From: Syntrophorhabdus sp. PtaB.Bin184
GTDB lineage: Bacteria > Desulfobacterota > Syntrophorhabdia > Syntrophorhabdales > Syntrophorhabdaceae
Reading direction: 5' to 3'
NCBI GenBank assembly: GCA_002067555.1
Contig: MVQQ01000114.1
Coordinates: 1-5,072, forward strand
DNA: 5,072 bases
Each line of letters begins with the position of its first letter. Position 1 is the first letter of the stretch. The notes below the pieces were generated by a model. The model was not told the origin of the DNA. It did no database searches and saw only the letters and a list, made by a program, of their open reading frames with translations. Shown piece by piece: positions 1 to 5,072 of this stretch. The position numbers and the translations under genes are program-made.

Positions 1-1167
1 CCCGTAGGACCTGCCGATATCTGTGGGAAGCCCCACGGCGTTGAGGAACTTCGCGACGCCGGCCGCGAAGACCCCTCCAGGGCCGAGCTTGATGGCCGCC
101 CCGTAATCGGCGGGAGAGGCGTATATGGTGCCGGCTATGATGAGGGCGAAGGCCGCCAGCATCATCTCGACGAACATGACGCCCGCTCCAACGGGGCGCG
201 CGTCGAGTTCGTTCTCAAGCTGCCGTGCCGTGCCCGAGCTCGACACGATGCTGTGCCAGCCCGAGATCGCCCCGCAGGCTATCGTGACGAACATGATGGG
301 CCAGACAGGGCCGATGGGGATCGAGAAGCTCGTGACGGCGGGCAGGGTGAAGTCGGGGTGCAGGACGAAGATCCCGATGATCCCGACGAAAAGGCCGATG
401 AAAACGATGTAGGCAGCCACGTAGTTGACGGGCAAGGCGAACTTCCAGATGGGCAGGACAGCGGCAAAATAGCAGAAGACAAAGGCCGCCACCGCCCACA
501 GGAGCCGGCTGTTCGACAGCGTCTCGCCTATTATCTGATTCGAAGGCGCCACAGTGCCGACCCAGATGCCGGCCATTGCGATGATGACTGTGACGATCGT
601 CGTGAGGATGATGTCCCGTTTCCACCTGTAGATCATCTGTCCGGCGACGATGCCGGCAACGGTCAGGAAGAGCCATGCCATGGGCGCCGGTTTCAGCCGT
701 ATGGCAGTGTCGACGACGACGTTCCCGAAGGCGCCGGCTATGAGGAGGAGGTAGAAATAGACGAAGGAGAGGAGGATCGTCCGTGCCCGGGGGCTTATGA
801 GCTTGTGGCTCAAGCCTCCGAAAGAGGCGCCCTCGTGACGCATGGCCATGATGGCGCTCCCGTAATCCTGGACCCAGCCGATGAAGAAGGTCCCCAGCAG
901 TATCCAGACGAGAGCCGGGAGCCAACCCCACTGGATGGCGATGATGGGCCCGATGATCGGCCCGGCGCCGGCGATCGATTTGAACTGGTAGCCGAAGAGC
1001 ACGTTCTTGCTCGTGGGCATGAACTCCACGCCGTCCATGTACATCTTGGCGGGTGTTACCTTCTTGGGGTCCGCCTTGATGACCTTCCTGTCGATGTACC
1101 CGGCATAAAGGCGGTAGCCCACAAAGAACACGACCAGACTGATTATCAGGACAACCACTGAGTTCAT
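1..1167 (-). CDS. cstA: CstA-family carbon starvation / peptide-pyruvate transporter, 3' end missing
   Basis: This is an inner-membrane transporter of the CstA family (E. coli CstA and BtsT), which takes up peptides or pyruvate when carbon is scarce. The frame is open for 389 codons from the ATG at 1167 to the window edge; family members are roughly 550-700 residues, so the C-terminal part is missing because of the window limit. Visible hallmarks are GVEFMPTSKNVLFGYQF (46-62), IAGAGPIIGPIIA (65-77), VQDYGSA (99-105) and ACGAISGWHSIVSSSGTARQL (297-317, the family's ACGAxSGFH...SGT box). Hydrophobic segments lie near residues 2-21, 70-97, 130-152, 162-180, 187-204, 222-240, 246-269, 285-300 and 328-350. 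The start is set by the SD GGAGG seven bases upstream; the preceding short ORF ends inside that SD. The usual GHHFAAI is GYQFKSI here, pointing to the shorter CstA subfamily. The substrate cannot be read from sequence. Family assignment is very secure. Confidence 0.95.
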   Translation of the reverse strand, partial: MNSVVVLIISLVVFFVGYRLYAGYIDRKVIKADPKKVTPAKMYMDGVEFMPTSKNVLFGYQFKSIAGAGPIIGPIIAIQWGWLPALVWILLGTFFIGWVQDYGSAIMAMRHEGASFGGLSHKLISPRARTILLSFVYFYLLLIAGAFGNVVVDTAIRLKPAPMAWLFLTVAGIVAGQMIYRWKRDIILTTIVTVIIAMAGIWVGTVAPSNQIIGETLSNSRLLWAVAAFVFCYFAAVLPIWKFALPVNYVAAYIVFIGLFVGIIGIFVLHPDFTLPAVTSFSIPIGPVWPIMFVTIACGAISGWHSIVSSSGTARQLENELDARPVGAGVMFVEMMLAAFALIIAGTIYASPADYGAAIKLGPGGVFAAGVAKFLNAVGLPTDIGRSYG

Positions 1168-1170
1168 ATG

Positions 1171-1179
1171 CTCACCTCC
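1171..1179 (-). promoter_or_regulatory. Ribosome binding site of cstA, overlapping the leader ORF stop
   Basis: Read on the minus strand this is GGAGGTGAG, with GGAGG seven bases before the cstA ATG. The TGA inside it is the in-frame stop of the upstream 25-codon ORF, so ribosomes ending that ORF would finish on top of this site. This fixes the cstA start. Confidence 0.75.
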
Positions 1180-1249
1180 ATGTTGCGTTGGAATGGTGTT
1201 GTGCGTTCACATGCTGTCGCCATATCCTTCTTGTGCTCTGGTTTACCAT
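1172..1249 (-). CDS. Candidate 25-residue leader peptide upstream of cstA
   Basis: A minus-strand ATG at 1249 opens 25 codons ending in TGA at 1172-1174, only four bases before the cstA ATG. It has a near-ideal SD (AGGAGG at 1255-1260, five bases before the ATG), stronger than most sites in the window. The peptide starts MVNQSTRRIW and ends NATWR. It is basic, rich in Arg, His, Gln and Asn, has no hydrophobic stretch, and resembles no family I know. Its stop lies within the cstA SD, so translational coupling or leader control of cstA is the likely role, not a free-standing protein. I see no run of a single amino-acid codon that would indicate classical attenuation. It may also be chance: the distance is short and G/A-rich. 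Whether it is translated is unknown. Confidence 0.4.
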   Translation of the reverse strand: MVNQSTRRIWRQHVNAQHHSNATWR

Positions 1250-1285
1250 ATTCTCCTCCTATCAGAACCATTTTGCAATAAAGAA

Positions 1286-1309
1286 GTTATGGTGTTAACC
1301 TGTTATACT
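1286..1309 (+). repeat. Three tandem 8-bp direct repeats in the divergent promoter region
   Basis: GTTATGGT (1286), GTTAACCT (1294) and GTTATACT (1302) follow one another at an exact 8-bp period, sharing GTTA at positions 1-4 and T at position 8. The third copy contains the candidate -10 TATACT, and the minus-strand candidate -10s lie in the same stretch. This arrangement fits an operator for a regulator of the divergent pair, but the repeats are short and could be chance in an AT-rich gap. Confidence 0.35.
1301..1309 (+). promoter_or_regulatory. Candidate extended -10 promoter for the hybrid kinase
   Basis: TGTTATACT is an extended -10 (TGn followed by TATACT, five of six matches). No good -35 lies 16-18 bases upstream, which extended -10 promoters can tolerate. 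Transcription would start near 1316, giving a leader of about 59 bases before the kinase ATG. Confidence 0.35.
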
Positions 1310-1326
1310 GTCCCGCGTGACCATTC

Positions 1327-1355
1327 TTGTCCTTTTTGCGTTCACCGTCTATAAT
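1327..1355 (+). promoter_or_regulatory. Candidate sigma-70 promoter for the hybrid kinase
   Basis: TTGTCC (1327-1332, four of six) is separated by exactly 17 bases from a perfect TATAAT (1350-1355). The start point would be near 1362, leaving only about 13 bases before the ATG at 1375, just enough to include the SD AGGAG at 1362-1366. It competes with, or adds to, the extended -10 candidate upstream. Confidence 0.5.
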
Positions 1356-1361
1356 GGTGTC

Positions 1362-1372
1362 AGGAGAGGTGG
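1362..1372 (+). promoter_or_regulatory. Ribosome binding site that sets the kinase start
   Basis: AGGAGAGGTGG precedes the ATG at 1375, with AGGAG eight bases from it. The in-frame upstream TTG (1327) and ATG (1354) have no SD-like sequence and fall inside the candidate promoter, so 1375 is preferred. Confidence 0.7.
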
Positions 1373-1374
1373 AG

Positions 1375-4300
1375 ATGGCAGAAGACAGGACGCGCCGTGT
1401 CACATCCTCGCTTATCAAGCCCCTGATCGCCATCATGGTCCTCGCGTGTCTTTTCGTGGGAGGGTTCCTCGTTGTCACGCAGTATTACAGCGATACCCTC
1501 TTTGAGAGTGTCGAGAAGGAGTACCGCCAGGGCCTCATCAACACCGTTTCCGTTGCCCGTAACATCATAGAACCGACACTTGCAAAGGTGCGTTCCGGGG
1601 AGATAGGCCGCGAGGAGGCTTTGCGTCGGATACGGCCTGTCGTCCGCGCCATGACGTACGAGGACCGCAATGGAAAAAACTACGTCTTCATGTCGTCCTA
1701 CGATGGTATCATGCTGGTCCAGCCCTACGAGCCGGAGAGGGAGATGACGAACCAGTGGGACCTCCGGGACGTCAGGGGGACATACATCATCAGGGAACTG
1801 GTCAGGGCCGCGAGAGAGCACCCGGAGGGGTCTTTTGTCCGGTACTACTACTATACGCTTCCCACGGTTCACGATGTTCAGGAGAAGCTTGCCTACGTGG
1901 TCGGGTTGCCCGAGGTAGGGTCCTACATCGGTACGGGCATCTACATGAGCACCGTCCTCAACGATCAGCGGAGGATAGTGACAAAGATAAGACACGTCTC
2001 CATATGGCTTCTGATCCTGTTCCTCGTGCCCGTCTGCGTCGCCGCCCTTGTCATTCTCAACAGGAACAGGAGGCTCCTCGACGAAAAGGAAAGTCGAGCG
2101 AGGGCGGAAAAGGGTCTGGCGGAGAGCGAAGCGAAATACCGTTCCATCTTCGAGAACTCTGTCATGGGCATCTTCCAGTCGTCCCCGGAGGGCCGGGTCC
2201 TCGGGGGCAATCCGGCCTTCAGCCGCATACTGGGCTATGCGACCCCGGAAGAGATGGTGGAGGCCCTGACCGATGTCACCCGCCAGCTATACGTCACACC
2301 CGGTGACCGGGCCAGGTTCCGGGGTGCTCTGGAGCAACAGGGCTACGTCGAGGGGTTTGAGACGGAATTCTACAGGAAGGACGGGACGAAGGTATGGGCG
2401 TCGGTGAATGCCCGCGCCGTCAAGGACAGTGACGGGAACATCGCGTACTACGAAGGCACCGTGGAGAACATCACGGAACGCAAGAGATCGGAGGAGGCCC
2501 TGCGCACGAGCAGGCTCCAGCTGTCGCAGGCGATGGACCTCGCGAGCATTGTCTACTGGGAAGTTGACCTTCCGGAGGAGATCTTCGTATTCAACGATCC
2601 TTTCTATGCCTTTTGCGGCACCACCGTCGAGCGTGAGGGAGGCTACCGGATGACGAGGGAGGAGTTCGCTGCGCGGTTCCTCCCCCCCGAAGAGCGGCCC
2701 TTGTTCCACAGGATGGTCGAGAAGAACAGGGCCCCGGAGAACGCCGCCAGATTGCCTGCTGACTTCGAGCACCGCATCATCCGGCGCGACGGGGAAGTTA
2801 GAAATGCGCTCGCGCGGACAAGGATCGTGAGGGGCGACACGGGCGAGGTCCTGAAGATATACGGGGCGGTCCAGGACGTAACGGACCGCAAGCTCGCCGA
2901 GAGGGCCCTTGTCGAATCGGAGGAGAAGTACCGAAATGTCGTCGAGAATTCCCTGATCGGTTTCTATATCGTACAGAACGGGCTGTTCCGATACGTGAAC
3001 AGGCAGTTTTGCGAGATCGTCGGATACAGCTATGACGAGATCGTCGACAGGCTGGGTCCGCTCGACATCACCCATCCCGGCGACCGCGATATGGTGGCGG
3101 AGAACATTCGGAAGAGAACGGCCGGAGAGGCGGAGCGCATCGAGTATGATTTCAGGACGGTCAGGAAAGACGGCAAGGTCGTCAACCTGAGGGTCATCGG
3201 CGCCACCACCCTGTTTCAGGGAGAGAGGGTGCCCTCGGGGAGCATCATAGACGTGACGAGGGAGAAGACGCTTGAAGACCAGCTTCTCCACTCCCAGAAG
3301 ATGGAGGCCGTGGGCACACTGGCGGGAGGTATCGCGCATGATTTCAATAATATCCTCACCGCCCTGGTGGGGTATGCAGACCTCCTGAGAATAAGCATGA
3401 GCGACGAGACCCTGCTGGCATACGTGGACCAGATCCTGTCCGCCTCGCAGAAGGCGACGGATCTCGTGCGGGGCCTTTTGGCCTTCAGCAGGCAGCAGGC
3501 CATCATCCTGAACCCCGTTGGCGTAAACAGCATCGTGAGAAGGACCGAAAAGCTCCTGAGAAGACTTGTCACGGAGGATATCGAGGTGAAGATCTCCCTC
3601 GCCCCCGAGGAGATCGTCATCACCGCCGATACCACCCAGATAGACCAGATACTCTTCAACCTCGCCACCAACGCGAGGGACGCCATGCCGGGCGGGGGGA
3701 CCCTCAGCATAGAGACGCGGGCGGTGGAGCTCACCGAAGAGTTCCGTCATCTCCACGGATATGGCCAACCCGGGAGGTACGCCCTTCTCTCAGTTTCCGA
3801 CACCGGTGTGGGTATGGACAGGAAGACGGGGGAGAGGGCCTTCGAGCCATTCTTCACCACCAAGGAGGTGGGGAAAGGTACGGGGCTCGGGCTTTCGACG
3901 GTCTACGGTATCGTAAAGCAGCATGACGGGTATATCTCTCTTTACAGCGAACCGGGCAAGGGAACCACCTTCCAGATCTATCTGCCCGTCGCGAAAGGTG
4001 CCGGCAGGGAGGAGGAAGCGCTGCCGCCCGTGGTCGAGGGGGGTCATGAGACCATCCTTGTCGCGGAGGACAACGAGATGGTCCGGGAACTGATCTGCCA
4101 GGTTCTCGCCCGGTACGGGTACACCACTGTCAAGGCCGTCGACGGGGCCGACGCGGTTTCACGGTTCAGGAAAGCCGGTAACGTCGACCTCCTGATCCTC
4201 GATTCCGTGATGCCGGGAATGAACGGGCGGCGGGTGTACGACGAGATACAGAAGCTGAGGCCCGATATCAAGGTGATCTTCACAAGCGGCTATACCAGGG

Positions 4301-4422
4301 ACGTCTTTCTCGACAAGGGTATCGGGGACGGCGATTTCAACTTCCTCCAGAAACCGATCTTGCCCGACGTTCTTTTAAAGAAAGTGAGGGAAGTGCTGGG
4401 CGACAACGGGAATACCGGGTGA
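1375..4422 (+). CDS. Membrane hybrid sensor histidine kinase: Cache, three PAS, HisKA, HATPase, receiver
   Basis: The protein (1015 residues) is a complete hybrid two-component kinase of the inner membrane. An Arg-rich cytoplasmic tail leads into TM1 (about 16-36). A periplasmic Cache domain (about 37-205) follows, with NYVFMSSYDG near 102-111, GSFVRYYYY and YIGTGIYM at 184-191; such single Cache domains often bind small carboxylates. TM2 is at 211-228. There is no HAMP: a charged helix leads directly to three PAS domains (about 250-370, 380-505, 515-630), the first and third starting with near-identical SE(A/E)KYR. HisKA carries AHDFNN with phospho-acceptor His655. The ATPase shows the N box (NARDAM, 766-771), DTGVGM (809-814), FEPFFTT (823-829) and GKGTGLGLS (833-841). 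The C-terminal receiver has E898/D899, phospho-acceptor Asp943, T970 and K993. All catalytic residues are intact. There is no DNA-binding domain, so signalling needs a partner (phosphotransfer protein or regulator) not visible here. It is divergent from cstA, which suggests control of that transporter. The ligand is unknown. Confidence 0.93.
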   Translation: MAEDRTRRVTSSLIKPLIAIMVLACLFVGGFLVVTQYYSDTLFESVEKEYRQGLINTVSVARNIIEPTLAKVRSGEIGREEALRRIRPVVRAMTYEDRNGKNYVFMSSYDGIMLVQPYEPEREMTNQWDLRDVRGTYIIRELVRAAREHPEGSFVRYYYYTLPTVHDVQEKLAYVVGLPEVGSYIGTGIYMSTVLNDQRRIVTKIRHVSIWLLILFLVPVCVAALVILNRNRRLLDEKESRARAEKGLAESEAKYRSIFENSVMGIFQSSPEGRVLGGNPAFSRILGYATPEEMVEALTDVTRQLYVTPGDRARFRGALEQQGYVEGFETEFYRKDGTKVWASVNARAVKDSDGNIAYYEGTVENITERKRSEEALRTSRLQLSQAMDLASIVYWEVDLPEEIFVFNDPFYAFCGTTVEREGGYRMTREEFAARFLPPEERPLFHRMVEKNRAPENAARLPADFEHRIIRRDGEVRNALARTRIVRGDTGEVLKIYGAVQDVTDRKLAERALVESEEKYRNVVENSLIGFYIVQNGLFRYVNRQFCEIVGYSYDEIVDRLGPLDITHPGDRDMVAENIRKRTAGEAERIEYDFRTVRKDGKVVNLRVIGATTLFQGERVPSGSIIDVTREKTLEDQLLHSQKMEAVGTLAGGIAHDFNNILTALVGYADLLRISMSDETLLAYVDQILSASQKATDLVRGLLAFSRQQAIILNPVGVNSIVRRTEKLLRRLVTEDIEVKISLAPEEIVITADTTQIDQILFNLATNARDAMPGGGTLSIETRAVELTEEFRHLHGYGQPGRYALLSVSDTGVGMDRKTGERAFEPFFTTKEVGKGTGLGLSTVYGIVKQHDGYISLYSEPGKGTTFQIYLPVAKGAGREEEALPPVVEGGHETILVAEDNEMVRELICQVLARYGYTTVKAVDGADAVSRFRKAGNVDLLILDSVMPGMNGRRVYDEIQKLRPDIKVIFTSGYTRDVFLDKGIGDGDFNFLQKPILPDVLLKKVREVLGDNGNTG

Positions 4423-4501
4423 CCCTCGAGTGATCGTCCGTCATGCCCGTCCTTTCCAGAGACCGCGCCTGTTTCCGCATTGACACCGTGAGGGGAGGGG
4501 G

Positions 4502-4529
4502 TTGCGCCTGGCGGGACCTGTATTATACT
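4502..4529 (+). promoter_or_regulatory. Candidate promoter in front of the structured element
   Basis: TATACT (4524-4529, five of six) lies 16 bases after a weak TTGCGC (4502-4507, three of six), within TATTATACTT in otherwise GC-rich DNA. Transcription would start near 4536, in the centre of the palindrome at 4528-4544 and about 18 bases before the long stem. The -10 is good; the -35 is poor. Confidence 0.35.
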
Positions 4530-4544
4530 TACCTGTAAGGTAAG
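4528..4544. promoter_or_regulatory. Perfect 17-bp palindrome over a predicted start point (operator candidate)
   Basis: CTTACCT and AGGTAAG form a perfect 7+7 bp inverted repeat around GTA. It abuts the -10 TATACT and covers the predicted start near 4536, the usual place for a repressor operator. As RNA a three-base loop makes it a tight but less typical hairpin, so DNA binding by a dimeric regulator is the more natural reading. The regulator is not identifiable. Confidence 0.4.
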
Positions 4545-4637
4545 CTTGCCTCGCCACTTTGGCCCGAAGGGTTCCGGTCCCCAACCGGAGTGAAGGCACC
4601 CCAGCCTTCACCGCCCTTCGCCAAGGTGGTTTCTTTT
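4535..4637 (+). ncRNA. Candidate structured small RNA of about 100 nt
   Basis: The region from the predicted start point to a T-rich tract (TTTCTTTT, 4630-4637) would give an RNA with a three-way junction. P1 pairs 4554-4563 with 4620-4629 (ten pairs, one G-U) and, past a two-base CC bulge, 4566-4571 with 4614-4619. P2 pairs 4573-4578 with 4584-4589 around loop CCCCA. P3 pairs 4590-4597 with 4604-4611 around loop ACCCCA. P2 and P3 abut with no linker, while one base (4572) and two bases (4612-4613) join them to P1. Both loops expose CCCC. I recognise no known riboswitch or RNA family. It may instead be a terminator for the kinase, or a dispersed palindromic repeat. No coding frame with a plausible SD crosses it. 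Confidence 0.35.
4553..4637 (+). terminator. Branched GC-rich stem followed by T tract (possible terminator)
   Basis: The long P1 stem closing at 4629-4630 is followed directly by TTTCTTTT, the layout of a rho-independent terminator. It would end either the kinase transcript, whose stop codon lies 130 bases upstream, or a short RNA from the 4502-4529 promoter. The stem is longer and more branched than usual and the T tract is broken by a C, so efficiency is uncertain. No other terminator-like hairpin is visible between 4423 and 4552. Confidence 0.4.
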
Positions 4638-4704
4638 ACGCCCGGAGATCCGCCCGTCCGTTGCCGCGGCAGAAAGCGGAGCATTCCGCGAGCACGGGTC
4701 AATG

Positions 4705-4733
4705 TTGACATGGTTTCCGGCGACGGGTATCAT
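4705..4733 (+). promoter_or_regulatory. Strong sigma-70 promoter for the GAF-domain gene
   Basis: A perfect -35 TTGACA (4705-4710), a 17-base spacer and TATCAT (4728-4733, five of six) make this the best promoter in the window. Transcription would start near 4740, leaving a leader of about 143 bases before the ATG at 4883. A small inverted repeat (GCGGA/TCCGC, 4676-4689) lies just upstream of the -35. Confidence 0.6.
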
Positions 4734-4882
4734 GTCCGTATTCGGGCTATCATATATCGATTGGCAGAAAGAAGGACGATGCCACGATGATCTGGTTGCA
4801 ACCTTGAACTGCCTGTTCCGGTCGATTCGATGAGGAGATCGTTCGGAACGTTTCAAAGAGCGTTTTTCAAACAGGTTGCTCT

Positions 4883-5072
4883 ATGAAGAAGAGAAAGTGC
4901 GCTAACCCTTCCAGGCATACCGTATCGGTAGAGCGCCTGGAGTTTGAGAGATTCCTGGCCGATCTCTCTGCGAGGTTCGTTTCCCTCCACCCTGAGCAGG
5001 TCGACAACGAGATAAACAACGCGTTGAAGGGAATACTGGGGTTCTTCAGGATCGACCGGTGTTCCCTGCTGC
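4883..5072 (+). CDS. N-terminus of a GAF-domain signalling protein (sigma-54 activator or sensor kinase), truncated by window
   Basis: Sixty-three codons are visible from the ATG at 4883 to the window edge. After a basic start (MKKRKC), the stretch FLADLSARFVSLHPEQVDNEI and the ending GFFRIDRCSLL match what I know as the opening of GAF domains with a typical (L)LADLSARFVNLP...VDxEI...LDRxxL pattern. These are common at the N-terminus of Fis-type sigma-54-dependent activators and multi-sensor histidine kinases in Desulfobacterota. The output domain is outside the window, so the two cannot be told apart. The ATG is the first possible start: the frame upstream runs to a TGA at 4805 with no ATG, GTG or TTG. 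The SD is weak (AGG at 4873-4875). It has its own strong promoter and long leader, so it is probably not in an operon with the kinase. Confidence 0.75.
   Translation, partial: MKKRKCANPSRHTVSVERLEFERFLADLSARFVSLHPEQVDNEINNALKGILGFFRIDRCSLL

Larger units (their letters stand above)
1286..1314 (-). promoter_or_regulatory. Weak candidate promoter for the leader ORF and cstA
   Basis: On the minus strand GGGACA (1309-1314, four of six matches to -35) is followed after 17 bases by CATAAC (1286-1291, four of six to -10). This would start RNA near 1279, 30 bases before the leader ORF. An alternative -10, TATAAC at 1302-1307 (five of six), has no recognisable -35. cstA needs a promoter in this gap, but the choice is uncertain. 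Confidence 0.25.

Noticed and set aside
253..1161. A 302-codon plus-strand ORF and a 238-codon minus-strand ORF (215-931) across the transporter region
   Set aside because: Both are frames of the GC-rich cstA gene. Their translations are low-complexity Asp/Gly/Arg- or His/Arg-rich and match no family, whereas the cstA frame has clear family motifs throughout.
1264..1295. A sigma-54 promoter for cstA around TTGCA on the minus strand
   Set aside because: No GG-containing -24 element lies at the required spacing upstream of TTGCA.
1327..1374. A longer kinase N-terminus starting at TTG 1327 or ATG 1354
   Set aside because: Neither has an SD, both lie inside the candidate promoter TTGTCC-17-TATAAT, and the ATG at 1375 has a good SD and places TM1 normally.
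2287..3768. A 493-codon minus-strand ORF opposite the kinase
   Set aside because: It is the antisense shadow of the PAS and HisKA coding region; it has no recognisable motif, while the plus frame has intact catalytic boxes.
4553..4630. A known riboswitch (cyclic di-GMP, fluoride, mini-ykkC, glutamine) for the three-way junction
   Set aside because: The conserved loop and junction bases of these classes are absent; the match is only in general shape.
4529..4856. Small ORFs on both strands in the gap (4529-4711 minus, 4590-4790 plus, 4608-4856 minus)
   Set aside because: They run through the palindromic element and promoter, have no convincing SD and give compositions typical of translated hairpin repeats.
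4830..4886. An 18-codon ORF (MRRSFGTFQRAFF...) whose TGA overlaps the ATG of the GAF gene
   Set aside because: The ATGA overlap is tempting as a coupled leader, but there is no SD before its ATG and nothing else supports translation.

Overview
The window is about 60% GC and looks like bacterial chromosome from a Desulfobacterota-type organism (former Deltaproteobacteria, possibly a syntroph-like lineage). That placement is inference. It rests on the large Cache/PAS hybrid kinase with an AHDFNN phosphoacceptor box, the GAF N-terminus of the last gene (LADLSARFVSL), and the GYQFKSIAGAGP variant of the CstA transporter. I see no mobile element, tRNA, rRNA or CRISPR.

Layout. Positions 1-1167 (minus strand) hold the first 389 codons of a CstA-family (carbon starvation / peptide-pyruvate) membrane transporter; its 3' end lies outside the window. 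Just upstream, at 1172-1249, is a 25-codon minus-strand ORF with an excellent Shine-Dalgarno (SD) sequence. Its stop codon lies inside the transporter's own SD, so it is a candidate leader peptide. A compact divergent regulatory region (about 1250-1374) follows, with plus-strand promoter candidates and three tandem 8-bp repeats. Positions 1375-4422 (plus strand) encode a 1015-residue membrane hybrid histidine kinase: TM, Cache, TM, PAS x3, HisKA, HATPase, receiver.

The 460-bp gap at 4423-4882 is not empty. It holds a candidate promoter whose start point is covered by a perfect 7+7 bp palindrome. Next comes a roughly 78-nt element that folds on paper into a three-way junction and ends in a T-rich tract; it could be a small RNA, a terminator or an interspersed repeat. 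A near-consensus sigma-70 promoter (TTGACA, 17 bp, TATCAT) follows at 4705-4733. The last gene starts at 4883 and runs off the window. Only 63 residues are visible, matching the start of a GAF domain of the kind found in sigma-54 activators and multi-sensor kinases.

How the parts may work together (inference). A Cache-domain kinase divergent from a CstA-family transporter suggests that the kinase senses an extracellular small carbon compound and controls its uptake, much as E. coli BtsS/BtsR controls the CstA relative BtsT. The kinase has no DNA-binding output of its own, so a partner regulator is needed. The strongest undescribed candidates are the structured element at 4553-4637 with its palindromic start site, and the leader ORF in front of cstA.
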